Assembly (NCBI RefSeq): GCF_017358165.1
Contig: NZ_CP071446.1
Span: 1,674,001 to 1,738,000 of the forward strand
DNA: 64,000 bases
From: Thermosipho ferrireducens
Lineage (GTDB): Bacteria; Thermotogota; Thermotogae; Thermotogales; Fervidobacteriaceae
Direction: 5' to 3'
Shown here: piece after piece, positions 45,584 to 55,259 of the stretch
How the letters are laid out: each line of letters begins with the position of its first letter
How positions within the stretch are numbered: position 1 is the first letter of the stretch
Position numbers and translations under genes: made by a program
Notes under the pieces: generated by a model
What the model was told of the DNA's origin: nothing
Seen by the model: the letters and a program-made list of their open reading frames with translations, nothing else
The model's database searches: none

Positions 45584-46893
45584 ATCTTAAAAATTTCAAA
45601 GACAAAGTTTTCAAAATAGCCAGAAAAAAAGGTTTTGAAGCACAAATAGAGTTTCATGAAATAAAAGAATTTTCTGTACGATTTTCAAATGGAGAGCTTG
45701 ACCAATACACAGATGCAGGAAAATTTTATCTCTCAATAAAAGTTTTAAAAGAAGGAAAAATAGGAAGTTCTTACACAGAAACTATAGAAACTCCTGAAAA
45801 ATATGTTGAAGAGGCTATTTCAAATTGGGAAATAATCGATTCTAAAGATGAAAATTTCTTTCACGATGGAACTGGAAAATATATTAAAATGGAAACGTAC
45901 AATGGAGAATTTGAAAAACTTCCAGTAAAAGAAAAATTGGGATTTGTTAAAACAATTTATGAAAGTGCAAAATCGGATCCAAAAATAGTTATGGTACCCC
46001 TTGCACTTTACGAAGATTTTGTACAAAGTGTACAGATTTCAAACACATTGGGACTGGAAGTAGAAATGAAAAGCGATGGAGCAAGAGTATTTTCAATGGC
46101 TATCACAGCCGACAAAAGTAAACATTCAGGAATATGGGGAACAGTTGCAAAAAAAGTTTCAGAATTAAACCCGGAAAAAATAGGAAAAAAAGCCCGTGAT
46201 GAAGCACTTGCCATGCTTGGAGCAAAATCTGTTAAATCTGGAAAATATAGAGCTATAATAAGACACACTGCTTTGCAAGATATTTTATCTTTGCTAAATT
46301 CCATGGTTTCAGCCGAAAATATACAAAAAAACATGTCACCTTTGAAAGAGAAAATTGGAAAGCAAATAGCAAGTACATGTGTCAATATTTTAGATATGCC
46401 CTTCCATCCCTTAAGCATACAAAATAAGCCTTTTGACAGTGAAGGTGTTCCTACAATAGAAAAGGCTGTTATTGAACAGGGAATCCTTAAAACATATTTA
46501 TATAATCTAAAAACTGCTAAAAAAGATAATACAAAGTCTACTGGAAATGCACACAATGGCGCTATTTCATTCATAAATATGACATTGGTCCCGGGAAACA
46601 AATCTTTTGAAGAATTAATTGACGAACTTGACAACGGACTTATCATAATAGGAGTTGATGGGATACACTCTGGAGCCAATCCAATTTCTGGAAATTTCTC
46701 ATTGGGTGCAAGAGGCTATGAAGTAAAAAACGGGAAACTTTCTGGAGCGGTGGAACAAATAACAATTTCTGCTAATTTTCTTACATTATTAAATAATATA
46801 GAAACAGTGGGCAATGACGTGCATGCCGCCCCGTTTAGAGCGGTCATCTGCCCGAGCGTTTTAGTAAATGAAATAGATGTTGCTGGAGAATAA
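45580..46893 (+). CDS. pmbA: TldE/PmbA subunit
   Basis: 437 aa, the non-catalytic partner of TldD. It lacks HExxxH; the corresponding place reads RHTALQDILSLLNSMVSAEN. SFINMTLVPGNKSFEELI and GANPISGNFSLGARGYEV are PmbA signatures. ATG at 45580 overlaps the tldD stop (ATGA), so the heterodimer is made in step. Last gene of the mrnC-HprK-like-tldD-tldE group. Confidence 0.93.
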   Translation: MNLKNFKDKVFKIARKKGFEAQIEFHEIKEFSVRFSNGELDQYTDAGKFYLSIKVLKEGKIGSSYTETIETPEKYVEEAISNWEIIDSKDENFFHDGTGKYIKMETYNGEFEKLPVKEKLGFVKTIYESAKSDPKIVMVPLALYEDFVQSVQISNTLGLEVEMKSDGARVFSMAITADKSKHSGIWGTVAKKVSELNPEKIGKKARDEALAMLGAKSVKSGKYRAIIRHTALQDILSLLNSMVSAENIQKNMSPLKEKIGKQIASTCVNILDMPFHPLSIQNKPFDSEGVPTIEKAVIEQGILKTYLYNLKTAKKDNTKSTGNAHNGAISFINMTLVPGNKSFEELIDELDNGLIIIGVDGIHSGANPISGNFSLGARGYEVKNGKLSGAVEQITISANFLTLLNNIETVGNDVHAAPFRAVICPSVLVNEIDVAGE

Positions 46894-46961
46894 GTCTGTA
46901 GTATCTTTCGCGTCTCTATGCAACGAAATTAAATCCAAATTTCAAAGAAAGGAGAGGAGTC

Positions 46962-47603
46962 ATGGTAAGATTTAGTGCTTCTATACTTGCTGCTGATCTT
47001 TCTAAACTTGAAAAAGAAATAAAACGTGTAGAACCATACATAGATGAAATCCATCTTGATGTTATGGACGGTCATTTTGTTCCAAATCTCACATTTGCGT
47101 ACCCAATTTTTGAAGCTGTTAAAAGTTCTACTCAACTTCCAATTGATGTACACCTGATGGTAACAAATCCAGAATTTCATGTGGAAAAGTTTTTACAATT
47201 AGGAGTTTCAAGAATCACCGTCCACGTTGAAGCGTGTACTCACCTTCATAGAACGATCTGGCAAATTAAAGAAGTCGGCAGCGAAGCCTTCGTGTCTTTA
47301 AATCCAGCAACTCCAGTAAGTCTACTGGAACAAATAATTGGCGATGTTGATGGAGTTCTTGTAATGAGTGTAAATCCTGGCTTTTCCGGACAAAAATTTA
47401 TAGCAAAGTCGTTAGAAAAAATCAGAAAATTGCATGAGTGGAAAGAAAGATACGGACTCGACTTTTACATAGCTGTCGATGGAGGAATAAATGAATTAAC
47501 CGCTCATCCAGTTGTAGATGCGGGGGCAAACATACTTGTTATGGGTTACGGCATATTCAAAAACGATAATTTAAAAGCTTTAAGCGATAATTTCAGAAAA
47601 TAA
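46962..47603 (+). CDS. rpe: Ribulose-phosphate 3-epimerase
   Basis: 213 aa, a TIM barrel of the pentose phosphate pathway that interconverts ribulose-5-phosphate and xylulose-5-phosphate. SASILAADLSKL, HLDVMDGHFVPNLTFA (metal and catalytic D) and VMSVNPGFSGQKF are present, and the second catalytic aspartate is in AVDGGI. GAAAGGAGAGG precedes ATG at 46962. dnaE follows after 11 bases, so the two may share a transcript. Confidence 0.96.
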   Translation: MVRFSASILAADLSKLEKEIKRVEPYIDEIHLDVMDGHFVPNLTFAYPIFEAVKSSTQLPIDVHLMVTNPEFHVEKFLQLGVSRITVHVEACTHLHRTIWQIKEVGSEAFVSLNPATPVSLLEQIIGDVDGVLVMSVNPGFSGQKFIAKSLEKIRKLHEWKERYGLDFYIAVDGGINELTAHPVVDAGANILVMGYGIFKNDNLKALSDNFRK

Positions 47604-47614
47604 GGTGTTTATTA

Positions 47615-50089
47615 ATGATAACTGGTATTGTATCACCATACTCATTTGAAGGCTCTGTGCTAAAAATTGAACTTGCAGTAAAACACGCCAGAAGTCTTGG
47701 CGCTAAAACGTTGTTTTTATGCGATACAAACTTTCACGGTACAGTTGAATTCATTAAAAGCTGCAAAAAATACAATATTAATCCAATAATTGGTTTGAGA
47801 TTAAAAGATAAAGTTCTTTATGCAAGAAATACTGAAGAATTTTATCAGCTTATAAATGCTTATAATAGAAACGATTTTAAAAATTTAAAACTTCCTGAAA
47901 TCCCACTTGAAGAAATAAAACTCGTATACCATCTCCCAGGTCAAAAAGCGGCATACGAGTTTTTTGCACGCTATTTTGGCAAAGAACCTGTTAAAAATGC
48001 AGAATTTAACTCTTACAAAGATGCTCTGGAATGTAAAGGATATAATTTATATTCTTCTCAAAAACTTCCAGGCGCTCCAAAAGACTTTTTTAAGGTGCTG
48101 GAAACAAACATTAAATCATATGAAAGAGAAAGATTTGAAAGAGAAAAAGCTCTTATAATAAAATTGGGGTTTGTAGATTACTTTTATACAATCTTCGACA
48201 TTGTTACCACTGCTCGCAAACTGGGAATAAAAGTTGGTCCAGGACGTGGAAGCGCAGTAGGATCATTTATTGCTTACAAGCTTGGAATAACAGAAATTAA
48301 TCCTTTAAAATATAACCTTATGTTTGAGCGATTTTTAAATGAAGGTAGAAAAGAGCTTCCAGACATAGACTTAGATATAGAAGATGAAAGAAGAAAAGAA
48401 TTAATTGAACAACTACGTGAAAAATATCGTTATGTGTATCATATAACCACTTATTCAAACGCAGGAGAAAAATTCATTAAAAAAATAGTTTCAGAAAACA
48501 ACATCCCCAGAAAAATTGCAGAGTACATTTTGGGACTTCCCCTGCATAAAAGTATTCACGCCGCCGGAATAATCATATCCACAGTTCCTCTAAATGCTCC
48601 TGTAATTTCAGGGGAATATACACTTGAATGGGATATGAACTCTCTTCAGCAATGTGGGTTCGTAAAAATAGATATTTTAGGGTTAAAGACATTATCTATT
48701 CTTTCAAAACTTGAAAAAAAATTCGGAAGAATTAAAAACCTTGATGATAAAAATGTCTATAAAAAAATTTCAACTGGGGAAACCACAGGAATTTTCCAAC
48801 TTGATAGCACTATTGCACGAAAAATTTCACGACGCATAAAACCAAAAAGTCTGGAAGAATTAGCTGTGGTGTTATCACTAAACAGACCTGGACCCCTAAA
48901 AAGCGGGTTAGACAAACAATATGTTTTGTCTAAAAAAAACACTAATTCAACCCTATCCAATATTTTTGATGAGACCAGAGGAGTGCTTATATATCAAGAA
49001 CAAATAATGAGAATTGCAATGAATTTAGCAAATTTTTCAGCTGAAGAAGCTGATGCGCTTCGAAAAGCTGTTTCAAAAAAAGATAAAGAACTTATGAACA
49101 GTCTGATCAAAAAATTGAGAATAAATCTTTCACAGAAAATGGAAAAGGAAGAAGTTAATAATCTTATAAAAACTATATATGATTTTTCAGAATACGCTTT
49201 TAACAAGTCACACGCCGTAGCATATTCTCATATTTCATATTTTCTCTCGTATTTCAAGTTATATTTTCCCAAAGATTTTTTCAGAGTTCTTATAAGTTAT
49301 GATAGTCAAAAAATAGCTGCCTCAATTTACGAACTACAGGCACTTGGATATAAAATATTACTACCAAACATCAATAATAAGAAAGAAAACGAAAATGAAT
49401 TCATAATACCACTTTCGTGCATATCAGGCATTGGAAAAAATACAGAAGAACAAATCAGGAAATCTGCTCCCTATACTTCTTTTGAAAATTTCGTTGAAAA
49501 GAATAAAACACTACATTATTCCACAATTGAAGCTCTTATAAAAGCCGGGGCTTTTGATGATTTCTCCTCCAGCAGGAGAAAATTACTTAAAAAGTTAAAA
49601 GATTTTCGAGTAGGTATAAACCCACAACTTCTTGACATATCAAGTAAATTGTTTGGAAAGAAACTCGAACATGATATAAAAATTGAAAAAGAATGGGAAA
49701 AAGCGGATATGGAAAATAGTGTTTTAGGTGTCCCTATAACAAAGCCTGTAGAAAACGTTGAAAACAATTTATCACCTTACTGTGTAGCTTTTTCTCGCCA
49801 GCAAAAACTGGCTACTCACATTGTTGTAAAAGGCGGATATGCCACAGACGGTATCTCAGTATTCAAGATAACAGTACCTGATGGGAAATATACATACGTT
49901 TACGAAAAAAATCTCACAATATATGAAGGCTTTAAAAAAGTCGAATATATTTTAAAAGAATTTTTGTCGGAAAATGATCTGGAACGCGGTGGAAAAATGG
50001 AAAGCGTAAAATTTAAATATAATCGGAAAAAATATGCAGTTTTAAAATCAAGGCCTGTGCTTGATGAATATACAATAAACATTGTTTAA
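47615..50089 (+). CDS. dnaE: Compact DNA polymerase III alpha subunit (DnaE type)
   Basis: 824 aa, far below the usual 1,100-1,160 but like the short DnaE of Thermotoga. The catalytic core is intact: GPGRGSAVGSFIAYKLGIT (208-226), PDIDLDIE (249-256) with two metal aspartates, FERFLNEGR, and HAVAYSHISYFLSYFK. The N-terminal PHP domain is about 150 residues shorter than in E. coli and has lost its histidines (VSPYS in place of HSxYS; CDTNFHG in place of TDHG). The C-terminal OB and tau-binding parts are reduced. AAGGTG precedes ATG at 47615. A PolC probably replicates the chromosome, leaving this as the second polymerase. Confidence 0.88.
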   Translation: MITGIVSPYSFEGSVLKIELAVKHARSLGAKTLFLCDTNFHGTVEFIKSCKKYNINPIIGLRLKDKVLYARNTEEFYQLINAYNRNDFKNLKLPEIPLEEIKLVYHLPGQKAAYEFFARYFGKEPVKNAEFNSYKDALECKGYNLYSSQKLPGAPKDFFKVLETNIKSYERERFEREKALIIKLGFVDYFYTIFDIVTTARKLGIKVGPGRGSAVGSFIAYKLGITEINPLKYNLMFERFLNEGRKELPDIDLDIEDERRKELIEQLREKYRYVYHITTYSNAGEKFIKKIVSENNIPRKIAEYILGLPLHKSIHAAGIIISTVPLNAPVISGEYTLEWDMNSLQQCGFVKIDILGLKTLSILSKLEKKFGRIKNLDDKNVYKKISTGETTGIFQLDSTIARKISRRIKPKSLEELAVVLSLNRPGPLKSGLDKQYVLSKKNTNSTLSNIFDETRGVLIYQEQIMRIAMNLANFSAEEADALRKAVSKKDKELMNSLIKKLRINLSQKMEKEEVNNLIKTIYDFSEYAFNKSHAVAYSHISYFLSYFKLYFPKDFFRVLISYDSQKIAASIYELQALGYKILLPNINNKKENENEFIIPLSCISGIGKNTEEQIRKSAPYTSFENFVEKNKTLHYSTIEALIKAGAFDDFSSSRRKLLKKLKDFRVGINPQLLDISSKLFGKKLEHDIKIEKEWEKADMENSVLGVPITKPVENVENNLSPYCVAFSRQQKLATHIVVKGGYATDGISVFKITVPDGKYTYVYEKNLTIYEGFKKVEYILKEFLSENDLERGGKMESVKFKYNRKKYAVLKSRPVLDEYTINIV

Positions 50090-50105
50090 ACAGGGAGGAA
50101 AAACA

Positions 50106-50552
50106 TTGTATATAAACGACAAATTATGTAAAAATTGCAAAGGCAAATGTTGCAAATATTTCCCAGGCGTTACACTTCCAGAAGATTTTGGAGCAAATAT
50201 AAACAAAGAAACATTTTACAATGAGCTTGTAAAGGCTTTTAAATCAGGGAAATGGGCAATAGACTGGATAGATAGAAAAAAAGATATGTACTTTATAAGG
50301 CCTGCCATAAAAGGTTTTGAAGGTTGGCTGTTTGACCACAGATTATCCGGTGAATGTTCATTTCTCACACCAGATGGTTGTGAACTTGATCCATCACACA
50401 GGCCATCGGGTTGTTTGTTACTTGAACCTAAAAAAGATGGCATCTGCTTACCTCACCTTACCACAGAGGAAGCTGCAAAATTCTGGAAAAATTACATAGA
50501 TATTATAATGGAAGCAGCAATAGAAGCTGAGAAAATAGATTTTGAATTTTGA
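50106..50552 (+). CDS. YkgJ-like cysteine-cluster protein
   Basis: 148 aa. The N-terminus has CKNCKGKCCKYF, the C-x2-C-x3-CC pattern of the YkgJ/zinc- or iron-chelating domain; further cysteines occur in ECSFLTPDGCEL and SGCLLL, spaced to complete a metal site. TTG at 50106 is set by GGGAGG at 50093-50098; the longer frame from 50082 contains that site. Starts 17 bases after dnaE and likely shares its transcript. Function unknown; family members are thought to bind an Fe-S or zinc centre. Confidence 0.78.
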   Translation: MYINDKLCKNCKGKCCKYFPGVTLPEDFGANINKETFYNELVKAFKSGKWAIDWIDRKKDMYFIRPAIKGFEGWLFDHRLSGECSFLTPDGCELDPSHRPSGCLLLEPKKDGICLPHLTTEEAAKFWKNYIDIIMEAAIEAEKIDFEF

Positions 50553-50558
50553 AAGAGT

Positions 50559-51080
50559 TTACAAAGATAAAATATCCAATTTGCATCTTTCTATACTCGT
50601 AATTGTAGCTTCTTTATCTGTGTTATATTCTATTTCAAAAAGGTACACTCCTTTCTTTTCAAAAATGTATGGAATGATTTTTTTGTCGATATCTGATAAA
50701 TTTTCATTATTCAATCTGGAACGTTTTACCCACCGCAATTCACCTTCGGCTGAATGATTTACTCTATCTTTTTTTATTTTATCTTTAAAAATAAACAAAA
50801 TCCAGTTATAATGTTCAGGTCCAATTTCTGTGGTGACTACTTTAATTTCTGGGGAATTAAGTTTTAAACCAGTCTCTTCAAAAAACTCTCTAAAAACAGC
50901 TGAGTAAACTTTTTCGCCTGGTTCAACTTTCCCACCAGGTGGGACTAATTTTCCGGCAAAAGGTTCTTTTTTCCTTTCTAAAAGTAAAACCTCATCAAAC
51001 TCGTTCACGGCGTAACAAATAACTGCAAGTTTCTGTCTTAATGATTTTTGCAGCTCTTTAATATTATTTATAGGTTTCAA
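50559..51080 (-). CDS. Nudix hydrolase
   Basis: 173 aa. Nudix box GGKVEPGEKVYSAVFREFFEETGL has the full G-x5-E-x7-REUxEExGU pattern (about 69-91). The N-terminal 25 residues are extra. These enzymes hydrolyse nucleoside diphosphates linked to another moiety; substrate not predictable, but LLLERKKEPFAGKLVPPGG resembles MutT-like 8-oxo-dGTPases. TTG at 51080 has AAAGGAGGAGG; an upstream ATG at 51131 is rejected. Six bases separate its stop from the convergent YkgJ-like gene. Confidence 0.85.
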   Translation of the reverse strand: MKPINNIKELQKSLRQKLAVICYAVNEFDEVLLLERKKEPFAGKLVPPGGKVEPGEKVYSAVFREFFEETGLKLNSPEIKVVTTEIGPEHYNWILFIFKDKIKKDRVNHSAEGELRWVKRSRLNNENLSDIDKKIIPYIFEKKGVYLFEIEYNTDKEATITSIERCKLDILSL

Positions 51081-51134
51081 GCTACCTCCTCCTTTTAAGT
51101 TTTTAATAGTTGCGTATATTAATTTTACCATTTA

Positions 51135-51378
51135 CATTTTACCAACCTCGCTAACCTCGCCAAATAGAAGATTCCTCACCCTTCGGGTTCGGAATGACAA
51201 AAAAAGAATGTCATCCCGAGGAACGAAGTGACGAGGGATCTTACTTTTTTGTCATCCTGAGCGCAGCGAAGGATCTTATTTTACTAACACTCGCTAACCT
51301 CGCTAATTACAAGATTCCTCGTCGCATACGCTCCTCGGAATGACAAAAAAGGAAATGCTAACACTCGCCAGATTCATG
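51135..51378. repeat. Dispersed hairpin repeat cluster, copy 3
   Basis: Modules at 51168-51199 (identical for 32 bases to 15925-15956), 51209-51242, 51250-51280 and 51309-51343. Orientation alternates, so neighbouring modules could pair with each other. CTCGCTAAC-type words separate them (51147-51160, 51284-51305). 51379-51493 holds a promoter and the ribosome binding site of the next gene. Confidence 0.8.
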
Positions 51379-51403
51379 ACAGAGGTTCAATTAAATCTAC
51401 TAT

Positions 51404-51433
51404 TTGCAATTTGAATGTATAAAATGATAAAAT
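51404..51433 (+). promoter_or_regulatory. Promoter of the ferritin-like gene
   Basis: TTGCAA (51404-51409), an 18-base spacer and TAAAAT (51428-51433) with the extended TGA before it. The start codon is 61 bases downstream. Confidence 0.6.
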
Positions 51434-51493
51434 ATTTACAGGCAAAATAAGTAAAAAACTGGTTTATTATTGAATTTTCGGGGGGGTGAAATC

Positions 51494-51973
51494 ATGACGG
51501 TAAATGAATTATTAGGTATAGCGTTAAAAATTGAAGGAATGGGATACTCTTATTACTCCAGATTAGCATCAAATGCAACAGGTGAAATAAAAAAGTTGTT
51601 TGAAGAGCTTGCTATTCAGGAAAGAGAACATGCAAAAAAGTTTGAAGAATTATTGAAAAACTATGGAGAAAGCAATCAAAATGATTGGTTTTATGAAGAA
51701 GTAACTGGATATGCCACAGCTTATGCTGAAGAATTGATTCTTTCAAAACTTGAAAATACAGAAATTCCAGAACATTTCAAAGATGCAGTGAAAAAGGCGA
51801 TTGATGTTGAAAAAGATTCTATATTGTTTTACACAGAAATAAAAGCCCTTGTTCCAGATAAAGAGGCACTGGAAAATGTCATAAACGAAGAAAAAAGACA
51901 CTTAAACACTCTTGTTGAAAAATTAAGGGATTATGACAGTTTTGACATGTTCAGTGAAGGAAGTAAAATTTAG
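51494..51973 (+). CDS. Ferritin-like di-iron protein (rubrerythrin-type)
   Basis: 159 aa four-helix bundle without a rubredoxin tail. Candidate di-iron ligands: E in ALKIEGMGYSYY, the E-x2-H pair in IQEREHAKKFEEL, E in IDVEKDSILFY and E-x2-H in INEEKRHL. These match rubrerythrin-like peroxide-reducing proteins. Rubredoxin (encoded at 7.0 kb) could be its electron donor; this is inference. ATG at 51494 follows GGGGGGGTGA. sfsA starts 13 bases after its stop. Confidence 0.85.
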   Translation: MTVNELLGIALKIEGMGYSYYSRLASNATGEIKKLFEELAIQEREHAKKFEELLKNYGESNQNDWFYEEVTGYATAYAEELILSKLENTEIPEHFKDAVKKAIDVEKDSILFYTEIKALVPDKEALENVINEEKRHLNTLVEKLRDYDSFDMFSEGSKI

Positions 51974-51985
51974 TTTCGATAATAT

Positions 51986-52690
51986 ATGTCTGAGAAAATT
52001 TTACATATTCCATATGATTACAGGGGAACTTTCATAAAAAGGTTAAATAAATTTGTGGGAGTAGTAAGCATTAATAACAAAGAAGAATTAGTGCATATTC
52101 ATGATCCTGGAAGACTTCAGGAACTTTTATTTCCGGGAAATTATGTAGTTGTAAAACATATTAACAATTCTAAAAGAAAAACAAAATATGACCTGGTTGC
52201 TGCAGTTAAAGAAAAAAACTGGATAATTGTAAATTCATCATATCATAGAAAAATAGCTGAATACATTTTAAACTCCCCAAAAATTTCACCTTTAAAAAAA
52301 ATAAAATTTGTAAAAGCTGAACAGATGTTTGGAAACAGTAGGTTGGATTTTTATGTTGAAACAGACAGTAAAAAGATCTGGATAGAAGTTAAAGGGTGTA
52401 CACTTTCCAGAGACAAAATAGCTCTTTTTCCAGACGCTCCTACCAGACGAGGAACCAAGCATATTGAAGAACTTATACATGCTAAATCTTCAGGGTTTTC
52501 AGCAGCTCTTTTAATACTAATTTTTGCTCCAGCCAGATGCTTTAAACCCAACATCGAAACTGACAGAAGATTTGCAGAAACATTTGTTAATGCATTAGAT
52601 AATGGAATAGAAGTGTACGCAATTCAACTGGAATATCAGATTAAAACCCAGAATCTTATGTTTAAAACCTTCCTGCCTCTTTGTTTATAA
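51986..52690 (+). CDS. sfsA: SfsA family protein
   Basis: 234 aa. RLDFYVE, WIEVKGCTL and LFPDAPTRRGTKHIEEL are the SfsA signatures, consistent with an N-terminal OB-like part and a C-terminal PD-(D/E)xK nuclease-like domain (D, E-x-K in IEVK). First described as a sugar-fermentation stimulator in E. coli; the real role is unclear. ATG at 51986 has no clear ribosome binding site, so translation may rest on coupling to the ferritin-like gene. Confidence 0.9.
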   Translation: MSEKILHIPYDYRGTFIKRLNKFVGVVSINNKEELVHIHDPGRLQELLFPGNYVVVKHINNSKRKTKYDLVAAVKEKNWIIVNSSYHRKIAEYILNSPKISPLKKIKFVKAEQMFGNSRLDFYVETDSKKIWIEVKGCTLSRDKIALFPDAPTRRGTKHIEELIHAKSSGFSAALLILIFAPARCFKPNIETDRRFAETFVNALDNGIEVYAIQLEYQIKTQNLMFKTFLPLCL

Positions 52691-52884
52691 TCTATGATTA
52701 TAACTCACCTCATTATGTTACTATTTATTTACGAATATCCGATAAGTTAAGTAACACGAAACAATTTTGGTAACTTTTTAGTAACCTAAATTTTCCCACA
52801 TCTTTTCAAATGTGAAGTATTTTTAATTGATTTTTGCGTCCTTTATAATATACTTAATTTAGTAACTAAAGGTAGGTGAAAGTT
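52691..52884. other. Leader region of ffh with repeated GTAAC words
   Basis: GTAAC occurs at 52751, 52770, 52781 and 52862, and GTTAC at 52717. The possible -10 TATAAT is at 52844-52849 with a weak -35. No gene fits in this gap. The repeated words may be chance in AT-rich DNA or binding sites. Confidence 0.3.
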
Positions 52885-54192
52885 TTGTTTGAAGGGCTTC
52901 AGGAAAAACTTTCCCGAGCATTTAAAGTATTATCTGGAAAAGGGAAAATAACAGAAAAAAACATTCAAGAAGCTATAAAAATTGTTAAACTTTCGCTTCT
53001 TGAAGCAGATGTAAATTATAAAGTTGTCAAAAAATTCATCGAAGATGTAAAGAGAATTGCTTTAGGTGAAGAGGTTCTTCGCTCATTAACACCAGATCAA
53101 ATGTTTATAAAAATAGTAAAAGATGAGCTTATAAAAATCATGGGAGAAAAAGCTCCTCTGAAGATTGTTCACAACCCATCGTACATAATGTTAGTTGGTT
53201 TACAGGGTAGCGGTAAAACCACAACTGTAGCAAAATTAGCTAACTTTTTAAAAAGAAAAGGCAAAAATCCTATTCTTATTGCAGCAGATACGTACAGACC
53301 GGCCGCTATTGATCAACTTATAACCCTTGGGAACAAAATAAGCGTACCTGTTTTTACCGGTGATCGAAAAAATCCAGTAAAAATCGTCAAAAAAGCCGTT
53401 GAATCTGTTAAAAATAGTGGATACGACGTAGTTATACTCGATACAGCTGGACGACTACATATAGACGATGAAATGATGAAAGAGCTTGAAGAAATTAAAT
53501 CCTTAACAAACCCTGACGAAATCCTTTTTGTAGTGGATGCTATGGCAGGGCAGGATGCTGTAAACTCTGCTAAAACTTTTAATCAAAGATTAGATGTTTC
53601 AGGTTTCGTTATAACCAAGATGGATGGAGATGCTCGCGGTGGTGTAATACTTTCAATAAGATATGTTACAAATAAACCTGTTAAATTTATAGGTGTAGGC
53701 GAAAAAATAGAAGATTTTGAAGAATTTTATCCAGATAGAATCGCCGGAAGAATTCTCGGGCTTGGAGATGTATTAACCCTTATTGAAAAAGCTGAAAAAG
53801 AACTCGATCAGGAAAAAATTAAAAAATTGGGTTCTAAATTCATAAGGGCAGAATTCACTCTGGAAGATTTTCGCGAGCAAATCAAAGAAATTAAAAAATT
53901 GGGTTCTCTGTCAAAGATAGTTGAAATGTTACCAGGGGCTCCCAAAGTAGACGTTGTAGCAGGCGAAAAAGAACTAAAAAGAATCGAAGCTATAATTAAT
54001 TCTATGACTCCAGAAGAACGGAATAACCCAAAAATACTTAACGCAAGTAGAAAAAAACGAATAGCAACCGGAAGTGGAACAACCGTTCAAGATATAAACA
54101 AACTTCTCAAAAATTATGAAGATATGAAGAAAATGATGAAAATGTTTAAGAAGGGAAAATTGCCTTTTGGAATCAGGGGATTAAAATTTTAA
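52885..54192 (+). CDS. ffh: Signal recognition particle protein Ffh
   Basis: 435 aa GTPase that delivers nascent membrane proteins to FtsY and SecY. N domain helices 1-85, then G domain with GLQGSGKTTTVAKLA (G1), DTYRPAAIDQL, DTAGRLHID (G3) and TKMDGDARGG (G4). The M domain (about 315-435) has IEAIINSMTPEERNNP; its tail is short and basic. TTG at 52885, behind AGGTAGGTGA, gives the standard MFEGLQEKLSRAF start; a GTG at 52876 lies in that site. First gene of a translation and export operon. Confidence 0.96.
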   Translation: MFEGLQEKLSRAFKVLSGKGKITEKNIQEAIKIVKLSLLEADVNYKVVKKFIEDVKRIALGEEVLRSLTPDQMFIKIVKDELIKIMGEKAPLKIVHNPSYIMLVGLQGSGKTTTVAKLANFLKRKGKNPILIAADTYRPAAIDQLITLGNKISVPVFTGDRKNPVKIVKKAVESVKNSGYDVVILDTAGRLHIDDEMMKELEEIKSLTNPDEILFVVDAMAGQDAVNSAKTFNQRLDVSGFVITKMDGDARGGVILSIRYVTNKPVKFIGVGEKIEDFEEFYPDRIAGRILGLGDVLTLIEKAEKELDQEKIKKLGSKFIRAEFTLEDFREQIKEIKKLGSLSKIVEMLPGAPKVDVVAGEKELKRIEAIINSMTPEERNNPKILNASRKKRIATGSGTTVQDINKLLKNYEDMKKMMKMFKKGKLPFGIRGLKF

Positions 54193-54227
54193 CTATTCCA
54201 TAATAAATTAAAACCGGAGGTGTTAGT

Positions 54228-54509
54228 GTGGTAAGGATTCGACTTACACGTATGGGAAAGAAAAAGCAACCCTTTTACAGAATCGTAGTTGTAGATCAAA
54301 AAAAGAGGAGAGATGGTGCCTATATAGAAAGCCTGGGGTATTACAATCCTATTAAAGATCCTTACATTCTTGAAGTAAACGTTGAAAAAGCGGTAGAGTG
54401 GATATTGAAAGGTGCACAGCCAAGTGAAACCGTTAGAAAATTATTAAGTAAAGTGGGCGTGTTTTCAAAAGTTGACGAATTAAAGAGACAAAAGAAGGAG
54501 GATAATTAA
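54228..54509 (+). CDS. rpsP: 30S ribosomal protein S16
   Basis: 93 aa. [29 protein letters not shown] is the S16 start, [13 protein letters not shown] follows. GTG at 54228 behind GGAGGTG. It binds 16S rRNA early in assembly. Stop overlaps khpA by one base (TAATG). Confidence 0.97.
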   Translation: MVRIRLTRMGKKKQPFYRIVVVDQKKRRDGAYIESLGYYNPIKDPYILEVNVEKAVEWILKGAQPSETVRKLLSKVGVFSKVDELKRQKKEDN

Positions 54510-54733
54510 TGAAGGAGCTCCTTGAGTACATACTCAAGGGAATTGTGAAACATCCCAACGAGGTTGTTGTTATGGAATTCACTGAAGATGGAAAAAAGGT
54601 TTTCGAAATTTCTGTCAATTCTGAAGACGTAGGACAGGTCATTGGAAAAGATGGAAGAACTATCAAGTCAATTAAAATATTGTTGTCATCTGTTAGTGAT
54701 GAAAGTAATTTCATTCTGAAGGTGGTAAGATGA
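54509..54733 (+). CDS. khpA: KH-domain RNA-binding protein KhpA
   Basis: 74 aa. A single KH domain: VGQVIGKDGRTIKSIKILLSSV has the G-x-x-G loop (GKDG). In Firmicutes KhpA pairs with KhpB to bind RNA and influence cell-wall growth. The rpsP-khpA-rimM-trmD order is widely conserved. ATG at 54509 with AAGGAGGA upstream; it overlaps rimM by 4 bases. Confidence 0.93.
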   Translation: MKELLEYILKGIVKHPNEVVVMEFTEDGKKVFEISVNSEDVGQVIGKDGRTIKSIKILLSSVSDESNFILKVVR

Positions 54734-55259
54734 TTAAAACCCTTCAGGAGCTCTTGAGTGAAAAAATAGCCGTCGGAATTATAGGTAAAACTCATGGGCT
54801 CAATGGAGAACTAAAGCTACATCCATTTACTAACGTTCTTGAAATTATAGAAAATTTAAAAGAAGTAGTTTTATACAACGAAAAACAAAAAAAGTTCTTT
54901 GTTGCAAAAATAACTTCAATAAGAAAGGCCAACAAATTTTACCTCATAAAGCTTGAAGGCATAAATAACATAGAAAACGCAAAAGCCCTTTCAGGAAGCA
55001 AAATTTATATTGATGAAAAAGAGCTCCCAGAAATAAAGGAAAACGAATATTATTTTTATGAAATTATTGGCTGTAAGGTATTTGACGAAAATGAAAAAGA
55101 AGTGGGTATTGTAGAGGAAATTCTTCAAACAGGAAGCAACGATGTGTTTGTTGTAAAAAATGAAAAAGAGGAAATTTTAATACCTGTAACTGAGGAATAC
55201 GTAAAAAGCATTGATAAAAAAGAAAAGTTAATAAAAATTAAACTCCCGGAGTGGTTGGA

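Noticed and set aside
46008-46679. 223-codon minus-strand frame inside tldE
   Set aside because: Antisense shadow of tldE; no signals or recognisable motifs.
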